A DNA stretch of 64,000 bases from contig JAKQIY010000006.1 in NCBI GenBank assembly GCA_029561455.1, forward strand, positions 78,860 through 142,859, given 5' to 3'. This document shows positions 16,129-25,131 of the stretch, piece by piece. The DNA is from a bacterium (GTDB taxonomy: Bacteria; Zhuqueibacterota; Zhuqueibacteria; Residuimicrobiales; Krinioviventaceae). Each line of letters opens with the position of its first letter. Within the stretch, counting starts at the first letter, position 1. The notes below the pieces were generated by a model. The model was not told the origin of the DNA. It worked only from the letters and a program-made list of their open reading frames with translations, and made no database searches. The position numbers and the translations under genes are program-made.

Positions 16129-17004
16129 GTGGATTTTACTCTTGAATTAAAACAGGTAACTTTTAAATACACCGGCATCGGCGGCTCGGAACATTCTGTG
16201 CTCGATCATTTAAATTTGCGTTTCGATCAACAGGAATGCACGGCAATTATCGGCCCCAGCGGTTCCGGCAAAACTACGCTGATCCAGCATTTTACGGGAC
16301 TGCTAAAACCGATCTCCGGGCAGGTGTTGTTCAACGGCCGGGATATTTGGGGCAAACAGTTTTCCCGAAAGGACTTGCGTCGCCATATTGGCCTGGTATT
16401 CCAGTTCCCGGAAGCGCAATTATTTGAAGAAACTGTTTTTAAGGATATTGCCTTTGCTCCGCAAAAACAGGAATTACCGGCAGAACAGGTAACCGGCAGA
16501 GTTAAAGAGGCAATGGCAGCAGTCGGGTTGGAATATACCGTTTTTGCCGAACGCTCCCCGTTCAAGTTAAGCGAAGGCGAAAAACGAAGAACCGCCATTG
16601 CCGGCGTACTGGCTATGGAACCAGCCCTGGTGGTATTTGACGAGCCCACCGCCGGCCTCGACGCCGACGGCATACATCGTTTTAGTATGATTGTCGATAC
16701 CCTGGTACAGAAAAAAACCGCGGTTATTTTCATCACTCACAATATGGAATTTGTCGCCCAGGTCGCCCGCCGGGTCATTGTACTGAAAAAGGGGCAGGTT
16801 CTGTTTGACGGTAAACCATGTGACCTATTTACCAACCCAAGTCTCATCGAACAAGCGGAAGTGCAGATCCCGCCGGTTGTGCACTACCTGTCATCCGGGA
16901 AAAGCCCATTGGCAGGTAATATAAATGCCCATAACGGCAGGCAAAAAATTTGGCGGCGTATTGAAAAAATTGCCCGCAACCTGAACTTGGAGGCAAGCGA
17001 GTAA
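16129..17004 (+). CDS. ECF-type ABC transporter ATP-binding protein (EcfA/CbiO-like)
   Basis: This ABC ATPase has Walker A GPSGSGKTT (about residues 42-50), Q-loop FQFPEAQLFEETV, signature LSEGEKRR (a variant of LSGGQ), Walker B LVVFDEPTAGLD and the switch His in ITHN. The QFPEAQLFEETV segment is diagnostic for energy-coupling-factor A subunits, which with EcfT and an S component import vitamins or metal ions. No EcfT or S component is in the window, so it appears alone. The start codon is GTG, preceded by an aggcaagg ribosome-binding site. It ends the short run of plus-strand genes before the exopolysaccharide locus. Confidence 0.9.
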   Translation: MDFTLELKQVTFKYTGIGGSEHSVLDHLNLRFDQQECTAIIGPSGSGKTTLIQHFTGLLKPISGQVLFNGRDIWGKQFSRKDLRRHIGLVFQFPEAQLFEETVFKDIAFAPQKQELPAEQVTGRVKEAMAAVGLEYTVFAERSPFKLSEGEKRRTAIAGVLAMEPALVVFDEPTAGLDADGIHRFSMIVDTLVQKKTAVIFITHNMEFVAQVARRVIVLKKGQVLFDGKPCDLFTNPSLIEQAEVQIPPVVHYLSSGKSPLAGNINAHNGRQKIWRRIEKIARNLNLEASE

Positions 17005-17113
17005 GCAATAAATGCCACAAACATCCGGCCGGCGCTGCCGGGAGTTGTATTTTAGCAATACAGTAATTGTCTTATAGTTAAACAATGGAAAACGAAAAAA
17101 TCGGGATCCCCTG

Positions 17114-17160
17114 AATTACGTTTTTGTAATTTAAAACCCCCAGATTTTGTAAATACAGAA
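17114..17160. promoter_or_regulatory. candidate enhancer site of the sigma-54 activator
   Basis: The 15-base motif aattacgtttttgta (17114-17128) recurs exactly, in reverse complement, upstream of the nine-repeat surface protein gene (19073-19087). A partial inverted half, aaatacagaa, lies at 17151-17160. The first site is 85 bases before the -24 box of the promoter at 17214, the normal distance for an upstream activating sequence of a sigma-54 activator. Confidence 0.5.
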
Positions 17161-17213
17161 GTTAAGCGCTCCAAAATCATTGTTTATTAAGGTCTTGCAA
17201 TTTATTATTTCTG

Positions 17214-17229
17214 TGGCAAACCTTTTGCA
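17214..17229 (+). promoter_or_regulatory. sigma-54 promoter of the activator gene
   Basis: tggcaaaccttttgca matches the -24/-12 consensus (TGGCAC-N5-TTGCW), with GG and GC separated by exactly 10 bases. It ends 48 bases before the start codon at 17278. Transcription would begin near 17240. Because the gene it controls is itself a sigma-54 activator, positive autoregulation is implied. Confidence 0.8.
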
Positions 17230-17277
17230 TAATAGAAATGACTAATACCTTCATGACATGATAAAGGAGCAGGGTTA

Positions 17278-18369
17278 ATGATAGGGAACAATTTAATGAG
17301 CGAGCAATACGATATAGCGGATATTGATTTTGATACCCTGGATAAACTGGAATTATCCCGTAATGGTTTGACCGGATTTGAAATGTATTATCCCAGGGTA
17401 AGCCGCAACCCCGAAATAAAAAAGATCTATGATCTTATAAAAAAAGTGGCTAAAAGCAATGCCTCTATATTGATCCAGGGCGAGACCGGAACCGGCAAGG
17501 AACTCATCGCCGGTACAATTCAGGCGCAAAGTTTACGGGCCGATAAACCGTTCATAACCGTTAACTGTGCAGCCCTGCATGAGAACTTGCTGGAAAGTGA
17601 ATTGTTCGGTCATGAAAAGGGCGCATTTACCGGCGCCATTTCTACCCACAATGGTAAATTTGAACAAGCCGATGGCGGCACCCTGTTCCTGGATGAGATC
17701 GGCGATATGCATCCATCGACCCAGGCCAAGATCCTGCGGGTGTTGCAGGAGCAAACCTTTAACCGCGTCGGCAGCAGCAAAACCATCCGCGTGGATGTGC
17801 GGATCATAGCCGCTACCAATAAAGATCTGGGCAAGGATATTGAAGAAGGGCGGTTCCGTCCGGATTTGTATTACCGGTTGAATGTAGTGCCGATGCACGT
17901 TCCGGCGCTGCGGGAACGCATGGAAGATATCCCCATGCTGGCGGAATATTTTCGGCGTAAATTCTGCGAGGAACTGAAAAAAGAGATCGGCGGGTTTACG
18001 CAAGAAGCATTGGAACTGCTGGAACATCATAACTGGCCGGGCAATATCCGGGAATTGCGTAATATCGTCGAGCGCGCTGTACTGGTGGTTGGCGATCAGC
18101 GTAAGATCACCCCGGAAGTGCTGACCATGTCAGGTAAAGATTACTTTGGCTCCGGCGGCATGGAACGCCGTGGCAGCGAGCGGACCGGCACCAACTTTAA
18201 AACCCTGAACCTGGAGGCAATCGAAAAAGAAGCGATCATCGTTGCCCTGCAGCGTACCAAATGGGTGCAAAAACTGGCCGCAGATATGCTGGGAATATCG
18301 CCGCGCGCCCTGAATTATAAAATATCCCAGCACAATATAACCTATCACAGTTGGCGCAAACACAGTTGA
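17278..18369 (+). CDS. PspF-like sigma-54 transcriptional activator without receiver
   Basis: A short N-terminal tail of about 40 residues precedes the AAA+ domain, which has Walker A GETGTGKE at 68-75, sigma-54 contact loop GAFTGA at 115-120, the Walker B-type FLDEIGDMHPSTQ and the arginine-finger region FRPDLYYRLNV. A Fis-type helix-turn-helix (VQKLAADMLGISPRALNYKI) closes the protein. No receiver, GAF or PAS input domain is present, so control must come from its amount, a partner protein or both. Its own promoter is of the sigma-54 type (17214-17229). The start is supported by aaaggag eight bases before the ATG. It heads the exopolysaccharide/surface-protein locus and is the best candidate regulator for it. 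Confidence 0.94.
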   Translation: MIGNNLMSEQYDIADIDFDTLDKLELSRNGLTGFEMYYPRVSRNPEIKKIYDLIKKVAKSNASILIQGETGTGKELIAGTIQAQSLRADKPFITVNCAALHENLLESELFGHEKGAFTGAISTHNGKFEQADGGTLFLDEIGDMHPSTQAKILRVLQEQTFNRVGSSKTIRVDVRIIAATNKDLGKDIEEGRFRPDLYYRLNVVPMHVPALRERMEDIPMLAEYFRRKFCEELKKEIGGFTQEALELLEHHNWPGNIRELRNIVERAVLVVGDQRKITPEVLTMSGKDYFGSGGMERRGSERTGTNFKTLNLEAIEKEAIIVALQRTKWVQKLAADMLGISPRALNYKISQHNITYHSWRKHS

Positions 18370-18394
18370 GCATGAACAAGAATTATAACAGGAA

Positions 18395-19006
18395 ATGATA
18401 CGATTACGACACTTGAGACGGATTTTCATTTTTATATTGTTCTTTAACATCATTGTAACTCCCTGCATCTTTGCGCAGGATGCCGTATTGACAGTAGAAT
18501 GGGATGCCAACAGGGAAAGCGACCTGGCCTGTTACCGCGTACACTGGGGCACAGCGCCCCGGCGTTATAGCGACAGCCGCCTGGTAGACACGCAGACCAA
18601 ATGCACGATCACCGGATTGAAAAATGGCGTGCGCTACTTTATTGCCGTTACTGCAGTGGATTATTGGGGTAATGAAAGCCCCTGTTCCGCAGAAGCCAGC
18701 GCTTATGCCGGGGAAATACAGCCGGTAGAACAAATCATACTGAAAAACAACTATCCCAACCCTTTCAATCCCGGTACGCTCATTGAATACGAACTGCCGG
18801 AGCAACAATATATCGAAATTTCTGTATACAACAATCTTGGTCAAATAGTCAGGGTGCTGGAAGAAGGAGTAAAAGAAAAAGGCGCCCACTCGATTTACTG
18901 GAATGGGCAGGATGAGACCGGCCAGCCGGTCGCCAGCGGTTTGTACTATTACCGGCTGAAATCGCCCGGCAAAATTATGCAAAAAAATATGTTGCTGCTG
19001 CATTAA
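18395..19006 (+). CDS. secreted FN3 protein with T9SS sorting domain
   Basis: The protein has a signal peptide (about residues 1-27, ending IFAQ), one fibronectin type III domain (about 29-108: LTVEWDANRESDLACYRVHW, then YFIAVTAVDYWGNES) and a FlgD-like C-terminal sorting domain beginning NNYPNPFNPGTLIEYELP and ending near VASGLYYYRLK. The last domain is the type A signal recognised by type IX secretion systems, so export across the outer membrane is expected. Its FN3 is closely related to that at the N-terminus of the 1252-residue protein encoded next. It lies 25 bases after the sigma-54 activator, probably in the same transcript. Function beyond surface location is unknown. Confidence 0.85.
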   Translation: MIRLRHLRRIFIFILFFNIIVTPCIFAQDAVLTVEWDANRESDLACYRVHWGTAPRRYSDSRLVDTQTKCTITGLKNGVRYFIAVTAVDYWGNESPCSAEASAYAGEIQPVEQIILKNNYPNPFNPGTLIEYELPEQQYIEISVYNNLGQIVRVLEEGVKEKGAHSIYWNGQDETGQPVASGLYYYRLKSPGKIMQKNMLLLH

Positions 19007-19050
19007 ACGTGCTGTATGAACGCCAAGTTTGGGTGTTAAAAAGTTAATCG

Positions 19051-19087
19051 AATTACATTTTCGTATTTAAAATACAAAAACGTAATT
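19051..19087. promoter_or_regulatory. candidate palindromic enhancer site
   Basis: A 37-base near-perfect palindrome has 18-base arms differing at two positions (19051-19068 and 19070-19087). The right arm contains the exact reverse complement of the 15-base motif found upstream of the sigma-54 activator. It lies 48 bases before the -24-like box at 19136. A second short palindrome, gggtaatttttaccc, follows at 19114-19128. Confidence 0.55.
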
Positions 19088-19135
19088 ACTTTCACTGTTA
19101 CTGGATAAAAAATGGGTAATTTTTACCCGAATTTA

Positions 19136-19151
19136 TGGCATGAAAATTGAA
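19136..19151 (+). promoter_or_regulatory. probable weak sigma-54 promoter of the nine-repeat protein
   Basis: tggcatgaaaattgaa has a full -24 box, the correct 10-base spacing and TTGAA instead of TTGCA at -12. It ends 50 bases before the start at 19202, the same spacing as the two stronger sigma-54 promoters in this window. The -12 mismatch makes it less certain. Confidence 0.5.
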
Positions 19152-19201
19152 TAATAATTACCTGTAATATCCAAGATAGTGAGGTTGATTGAGGTTAAAA
19201 G

Positions 19202-22200
19202 ATGTATATTAGATATAAAGGGGGGTTGTTCACAGTAATAATTATATTGCTCCTGCTAATCAGTTTACCAATAAACGCAGAAAATTTGTTGATTTACTGG
19301 CAGGCAAACGAAGAGTTTGATCTGCAGGGCTACAATCTTTACTATGGAACCGCAACGCGGCAGTATGCAGATAAACAGATAACAGGCTGCGACACACTGG
19401 CATTGGTTAAGGATCTGCAGGAGAAAACCGAATATTACTTTGCGCTGTCGGCATTTGACGCCGCCGGTAATGAAAGCGGTTACTCGGAAGAATTTGTTTG
19501 CATCATCAACGACACCCGGCCATTACTGGTAGAATCCGTAACGGCGATAAGCCGAACCGATGTGCTCATCCGTTTTAATAAAAAAATCAATCCCGCCGCG
19601 GCGCAACGTGCGGCAAATTACGCAATCGATGGTGAAATCACGATTTTCAGGGCGCAGGTGGTCAATAACGGCAACGCCGTCCGCCTGGTAACCTCGCCGC
19701 ATAAACTGGATACCGGCTATAACCTGACCATCAATAATATCATGGATATTTCGCTGCCTGCCAATGAATTGGAAAATAATAATTATTCATACCTGATGGA
19801 CGGGCGCGCCACCGATCATACGTGCCCGACTGTAACCCTGGTCGCTGCAGATTCTGCTGATAAAGTGATTGTGTATTTTAATGAAAGTGTTAATCCGGCC
19901 AGCGCCACCAATCTTCTCAATTATACCATTAGCGATCAAATAAGCATTATTTCGGCGGCTATGTACGCCGATAACGCCGTATCTTTGCATACCTCCGCGC
20001 ACGAAGCCGGCCGGGTGTATTCAATTACCGTCACCACTATTACCGACCTGGCAAACACTCCCAATTCCATTCCGGATAACAGTGTTTATTCTTACAGTTG
20101 GCAGCCGGAAGACCTGACCGGCCCGGTCATTATTCTCGCCCATTCGCCCGCTCCGGACAAACTGGATATATTATTCAGCGAACCCTTGCAAAAAGACAGT
20201 GATAATCCGGCCAATTTCCGAATCGATCATGATGTACAGGTACTGTCCGCACAGCTCGATTCCAGCCGCGAGATCATCCATTTACAAACAACAGCGCATA
20301 TTCCCGGCCGGGATTATGTGCTTAACGCCGGGAATATCGCCGATGCAACTCCATCCGGTTATATAAATCCTGCCGGGTTACAATATACCTACCAATACAC
20401 TCCCGATGATATTCTTTCTCCATACATAAAAACGGTGACAGTTTTAGATGAAACCCATATCAACATCTATTTTTCTGAACAAGTCGATAGAAAAAGCGCC
20501 GAACAGTCGCAAAATTATATCATCAGCAACGGCGTCCAGGTACTGACATCAACTATTGCCCTGAGCGACGATCATGTTACTCTGACAACAACCCCGCATC
20601 ATCCGGATCTGGTCTACACCCTTGATGTCGCCGGTGTGCAGGATCGTTCGCTTTACGGAAACGAGATGACCGGTTCATGTCCTTTTAAATACTCCTTATC
20701 TGCTGCGCAGATAACAACCGGAGCATTGCTCTTGTCTGCAGAAATACCGGACGCGATGACTCTAAAAATTACTTTTAACAAAGCCCTCAACCGGGCAAGC
20801 GCAGAGGATATTAACAGGTATAGCATAAACGATGGCCCGGCCATATTATCCGCAACCCTGACAGATTCGTTGTCTACCGTGCAATTAACTACAGCTCCCC
20901 ATAAAGCAGGGCAGCTCTACACCCTGGTTGCCTCCGGTATTTACCCGCAAATATTCAAAGATGAAACGGTTATTGAAGATAACCTGATCAGTTATTGTTA
21001 CCAGGAGAGCGACCACTCCGGCCCGTATATAATCCAGGCTAAAGCTGTTGCCGGCGGTGAACTACAGGTATTATTCAGCGAACCGGTAGAACGCAGCGGC
21101 GCGGAAAATGTTGAAAATTATCAAATCTCCGGAAACATACCGGTGCTTTCCGCCAGTCTCGACGGTTCAAAACGCATTATCTGCCTGCAAACCGGACAGC
21201 ATCAGCAAGGCGTCCCTTATACCCTGCGGGTCACTCAGATTACCGATGACAGCCCGGCCGGAAATGCTTGTCCCGATAATATACAATATACCTATATATA
21301 CACACCGGCAGACGAGACTGGCCCGTTTGTCCGGATGGTGCGTACTATCGGCCCGGAATTGCTCCAGGTGCATTTCAGCGAAACCCTAGACAGCGCTGAT
21401 GCACTAATAACTGAAAATTACCGGTTAAATAACAACGGGGAAATCCTGGCGGCTCATGCCGGAGTGACGGACAATATTATAGAGCTGACTATTTCTCCGC
21501 TGGATTCCGGTCTTGTCTATAGCCTGCAGGTATCCGGCGTGCGTGATCTGGCGGGCAATATGGTGACGGCGCTAAATAATTTTATATTTATGTATTACCC
21601 GGCTATATTAAGCGGCCTGCCACAGTTAACCGGGCTGACAATAAACAACGCCGATGAAGTGTTGCTTAACTACGATCGGCAGGTTATACCGGAAATTGCC
21701 GGAAACCTGAATAACTACAATATCAACCGCCAGATAACAATTTTCACGGCACAACTGCAACCACCGAACCAGGTTTTGCTGAATACAGGATTCCATGCTG
21801 AAAAGGCGAGTTATGTTCTGGAAACCCTGGCAAGCGGGAACGAACAACTTCTCACTCCCTATCCCTATTCAGTTGCCGGCAATGGTAACCATCACCTGGC
21901 AATAACCACTACCGGGTTATTATGTGCGGACATGTTACAAATTACTTTTAATTATCCGGTAGATGAGAACAGCGCAGCCAATATCATAAATTATCATATC
22001 GCTCCGGTGGGCAGTGTCCTGTCGGCCAACGTAGAAGCTGATAAAAGAACTGTTATTTTAACCACAAGCGCTCATATCGAGGGCATTCCCTATACTGTAA
22101 AAGTAACGGATGTCTATACCAGTGGAATGCATGGCGCAGCGAGCCCCCCCCTCTATGCAAACTATACGTGCCTGCCCTCGCTGGGAATTTACGTGCGCAG

Positions 22201-22960
22201 CCTGGCAAAAACCAGCATCGATTACCTGCAGCCGGGCAAAGAGTATTATACGGACAGTCATTATGTAACCACCGCCATTCCCGAAGGATTAGTCAACTCC
22301 CGCATCATAAAGACTCCCAATAATGATAAAAATAATAGCAGCGATGATTATTTATCATTGATCCTGACCACCGATGCAATGGTCTATATCGCTTACGATA
22401 GTCGCGTTAAAAAAACACCGGACTGGTTAACCAGGTTTACCAAAACCGGTAAGACGTTAGGGGTTTCGGAAAGCGGCGGTAAAATGGACCTGTGGGCAAG
22501 TATTTTCCCGGCCGGTGAAATTATACTGGGCGGTAATAATGCCGGCGGCGCCGTTGACGCTAAAAGTATGTATGTGGTTATTATCAGTGGAATTGACCCT
22601 GATTTGTATGAAAAAGGTGTAAATCCTGAAAAAAATAAAAACAACCAAAATCCGCACACCTTTATTTTATACCAAAACCATCCCAACCCCTTCAATCCGG
22701 AAACAACAATCCCGTTTGAAATTGCAACAGAAATGGTTGTCAAGCTGGAAATCTTTGATATTCTGGGCCGCAGGGTTAAAACATTACTGGAAAGCAAAAT
22801 GCCGGCAGGGTATCATCGTTTGATTTGGGACGGCAGTGATGAGCTTGGTAATACTGTCGCCACAGGAGTTTACTTTTACAGATTCGAGCAGAACGCTGCC
22901 AATACGGAAGATAAGCATAGCAGTAGCGCCATGGTTAAAAAAATGTTGTTTGTAAAATGA
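19202..22960 (+). CDS. large T9SS-sorted surface protein with nine Ig-like repeats
   Basis: After a signal peptide (about 1-26) comes an FN3 domain (about 28-100). Nine repeats of about 98 residues follow (about 107-990), each with the pattern L-x-V-x-FSE...SA...NY-x-I...V-L-SA...L-T-T...H-x-x-G-x-x-Y-T-L. They resemble SbsA Ig-like (Big_5) repeats of bacterial surface proteins. A further domain (about 995-1150) precedes the T9SS sorting domain with HPNPFNPETTIPFEI (from about 1159) and GVYFYRFEQ. The protein should be exported and surface-attached, probably as an adhesin or matrix protein. That role is an inference. The start has a gaggt ribosome-binding site, with a sigma-54-like promoter and palindromic sites upstream. 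Confidence 0.88.
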   Translation: MYIRYKGGLFTVIIILLLLISLPINAENLLIYWQANEEFDLQGYNLYYGTATRQYADKQITGCDTLALVKDLQEKTEYYFALSAFDAAGNESGYSEEFVCIINDTRPLLVESVTAISRTDVLIRFNKKINPAAAQRAANYAIDGEITIFRAQVVNNGNAVRLVTSPHKLDTGYNLTINNIMDISLPANELENNNYSYLMDGRATDHTCPTVTLVAADSADKVIVYFNESVNPASATNLLNYTISDQISIISAAMYADNAVSLHTSAHEAGRVYSITVTTITDLANTPNSIPDNSVYSYSWQPEDLTGPVIILAHSPAPDKLDILFSEPLQKDSDNPANFRIDHDVQVLSAQLDSSREIIHLQTTAHIPGRDYVLNAGNIADATPSGYINPAGLQYTYQYTPDDILSPYIKTVTVLDETHINIYFSEQVDRKSAEQSQNYIISNGVQVLTSTIALSDDHVTLTTTPHHPDLVYTLDVAGVQDRSLYGNEMTGSCPFKYSLSAAQITTGALLLSAEIPDAMTLKITFNKALNRASAEDINRYSINDGPAILSATLTDSLSTVQLTTAPHKAGQLYTLVASGIYPQIFKDETVIEDNLISYCYQESDHSGPYIIQAKAVAGGELQVLFSEPVERSGAENVENYQISGNIPVLSASLDGSKRIICLQTGQHQQGVPYTLRVTQITDDSPAGNACPDNIQYTYIYTPADETGPFVRMVRTIGPELLQVHFSETLDSADALITENYRLNNNGEILAAHAGVTDNIIELTISPLDSGLVYSLQVSGVRDLAGNMVTALNNFIFMYYPAILSGLPQLTGLTINNADEVLLNYDRQVIPEIAGNLNNYNINRQITIFTAQLQPPNQVLLNTGFHAEKASYVLETLASGNEQLLTPYPYSVAGNGNHHLAITTTGLLCADMLQITFNYPVDENSAANIINYHIAPVGSVLSANVEADKRTVILTTSAHIEGIPYTVKVTDVYTSGMHGAASPPLYANYTCLPSLGIYVRSLAKTSIDYLQPGKEYYTDSHYVTTAIPEGLVNSRIIKTPNNDKNNSSDDYLSLILTTDAMVYIAYDSRVKKTPDWLTRFTKTGKTLGVSESGGKMDLWASIFPAGEIILGGNNAGGAVDAKSMYVVIISGIDPDLYEKGVNPEKNKNNQNPHTFILYQNHPNPFNPETTIPFEIATEMVVKLEIFDILGRRVKTLLESKMPAGYHRLIWDGSDELGNTVATGVYFYRFEQNAANTEDKHSSSAMVKKMLFVK

Positions 22961-23192
22961 TCGTATCCCGCCGGATATTACCCAGTATAATTCCGGTTAT
23001 TGTAAACTAGACGCCGTTCTGCCGCACAACCCGGCAGGACATTTCCACCTCCCCACCCGGTCGTTTCCCGGTAACATTATGTTTTTATTTACTATGCACC
23101 GTTTTACGCTTAATTTCTGTTGCTTGTTAATCCTGTATTCGTTATATTTTGAAAAACGTTAAACAATAAAAGACGGGGTAACGAAAGAAATT

Positions 23193-25118
23193 ATGAATAC
23201 CAGGCTTGTCTGCTGCATAATGTTTGTTCTTTTTTCCCTCATGCTCCGACTAACCGGTAATGACCTGTTATATGCGGTTGAAGACGACGCGGTTAAACAA
23301 GGTGAATTGACCCCGGTAAAAATCGATAGTCAGAAAAACACCTTGTTTGGTATGCAGTTTTTTCAGCAGATTTCTTCACCACAGCTCTCTTTTACAGGCG
23401 GCCAGGTATCCGTAGATTATCCGCTCGGCCCTGGTGATGCGCTGGGTATTTACCTGGGCGATAAAGCTCAGCAATTTTTTGAAGTGCGGGTGAGCGCCGA
23501 CGGCAAGATTTACATTCCAACCGTGGGATTATTCGATGTGAACGGCACGACCCTGGAGGATTTACGAACCCAACTGGATAAACGCTTACAGAGATTATAC
23601 AGTAATTATATTGTGGATATTATGCTGCTCACCCCCAAACAGATTCGCATCAGTGTGGTGGGCGAGGTCAATATGCCCGGTAATTATTCGCTCAGCTCGC
23701 TGCACAATGTTTCGGACGCCCTCATGGCAGCCAAAGGCCTGGCGCCGCAGGGCTCGCTGCGTAATATACAATTATGGCGAAACGACAGTTTGCTGACCTA
23801 TATAGATCTGTATGATTTTTTACTGCGCCCGGCAAGTCCTGAGCAGCTTTACCTGCATGACGGAGATCGCATTTTTGTGCCGGTATCTCGTTCCGCAGTA
23901 CAGATCGACGGCCAGGTATACCGCGAACATATTTATGAATTATCACAACAAAAGCAGGAACGGTTGTCGGATATCATTGAACTGGCCGGAGGCCTGCGGG
24001 ATGCGGCCTATTCGGAAAAAATTGAAATCAGCCGCATGGAAGCCGATGGCCGCCGCTCTTTGTATTATATTAATTATCATTCAATAACCGGAAATGATAA
24101 CGACACGTACAATCTGCCGTTACGCAATAACGACCGTATTCATGTTTACTCGATTCTGGAAAAAACCAATAAAGAAACAGTGGCAATTTACGGTGAAGTA
24201 AAAAAACCGGGAGAATATAATTACGAAAAGAACATGCGCGTCAGCGACCTGATCCTCAAGGCCGGAGGGGTAAATCGCAGCGCCTATATGCTGGAAGCCT
24301 CCGTTGCAAGGGTCGATCCGTTACAACCATTCAAACCGGAGCAGGCGCCCCTTGCTGAAATTATGGACAATCCGGGTTCGGCGAGAGATATACAACTGGA
24401 AGCCGACGACCAGGTTTTCATCCGCCGCATTCCCAAATGGCAGGTAGGGCCGGTCGTTGAAGTGCGGGGCGAGGTGAAATTCCCCGGTTATTATCCCATT
24501 ATCAAAGACTCGACCACACTCAGCCAGATCATAACCAATGCCGGCGGTTTGACGGACAAGGCGAATGTACAAGAAACCAGGCTATTTCGCGCCACCGGAC
24601 CGGAGATTGAAGATAAAGAGTTTGCCCGGCTTAAATCCATGCGCCGCACTGAAATGAGCGACCGGGAATATGACTATTTCGTCATGCGGCAAAACAGTTC
24701 CGAGGTCAGTAATATCGTGGTTGATTTTTATAAATTACTAGTCAAAAATGATTTACACGAAGATGTATTCCTGGAAAATGGCGATATCATCATCGTGCCG
24801 GAGAAACCGCGGGTGGTCATGGTAACAGGAAGAGTCGGTAAGGAGGGCGGCATTGTTTTTAAAGAGAATGCCAACCTGGACTATTATATCGGCAAAGCCG
24901 GCGGGTTTGCCTGGGATGCAGATTCCAAACATACCAAAGTGATCCTGACCAGCGGCGATATAAAGGATGATGAAGATGTGAAAAAATTTAATCCCGGAGA
25001 CCGTATCTGGGTGCCCCGTAAACCGGATCGCGATTACTGGAAAATCTTCCTCGATACCATGCTGGTCATTGCCCAAATAGCAACAGTCTATATTGTGATT
25101 GACTCCGCCACTAATTAA
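23193..25118 (+). CDS. Wza-like polysaccharide export protein with multiple SLBB domains
   Basis: A signal-anchor-like N-terminus is followed by the Poly_export domain (about 80-150: YPLGPGDALGIYLGD, VSADGKIYIPTVGLFDV). A series of SLBB repeats follows, each opening like ISVVGEVNMPGNYSL, VAIYGEVKKPGEYNY, VEVRGEVKFPGYYPI and VMVTGRVGKEGGIVF, so at least four are present. The C-terminal hydrophobic helix (LDTMLVIAQIATVYIVI) would insert in the outer membrane, as the helical barrel of Wza does. No lipobox cysteine is evident. At 641 residues it is longer than Wza (about 380) because of the extra SLBB domains. It heads the export genes and is followed after 13 bases by the Wzz-like gene. Confidence 0.92.
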   Translation: MNTRLVCCIMFVLFSLMLRLTGNDLLYAVEDDAVKQGELTPVKIDSQKNTLFGMQFFQQISSPQLSFTGGQVSVDYPLGPGDALGIYLGDKAQQFFEVRVSADGKIYIPTVGLFDVNGTTLEDLRTQLDKRLQRLYSNYIVDIMLLTPKQIRISVVGEVNMPGNYSLSSLHNVSDALMAAKGLAPQGSLRNIQLWRNDSLLTYIDLYDFLLRPASPEQLYLHDGDRIFVPVSRSAVQIDGQVYREHIYELSQQKQERLSDIIELAGGLRDAAYSEKIEISRMEADGRRSLYYINYHSITGNDNDTYNLPLRNNDRIHVYSILEKTNKETVAIYGEVKKPGEYNYEKNMRVSDLILKAGGVNRSAYMLEASVARVDPLQPFKPEQAPLAEIMDNPGSARDIQLEADDQVFIRRIPKWQVGPVVEVRGEVKFPGYYPIIKDSTTLSQIITNAGGLTDKANVQETRLFRATGPEIEDKEFARLKSMRRTEMSDREYDYFVMRQNSSEVSNIVVDFYKLLVKNDLHEDVFLENGDIIIVPEKPRVVMVTGRVGKEGGIVFKENANLDYYIGKAGGFAWDADSKHTKVILTSGDIKDDEDVKKFNPGDRIWVPRKPDRDYWKIFLDTMLVIAQIATVYIVIDSATN

Positions 25119-25131
25119 CCAGGAAGGCATT

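Noticed and set aside
22168..22661. Possible separate gene for the domain before the sorting signal of the nine-repeat protein
   Set aside because: No stop or start separates it. It is one continuous reading frame.
23019..23037. Hairpin ctgccg/cggcag after the nine-repeat protein gene
   Set aside because: Six-base stem without a T-run. Too weak for a terminator call.
23071..23192. Sequence resembling the enhancer motif (attatgtttttattta, 23076-23091) upstream of the Wza-like gene
   Set aside because: The match is partial and AT-rich, and no -24/-12 element follows. Not enough to claim control by the same activator.
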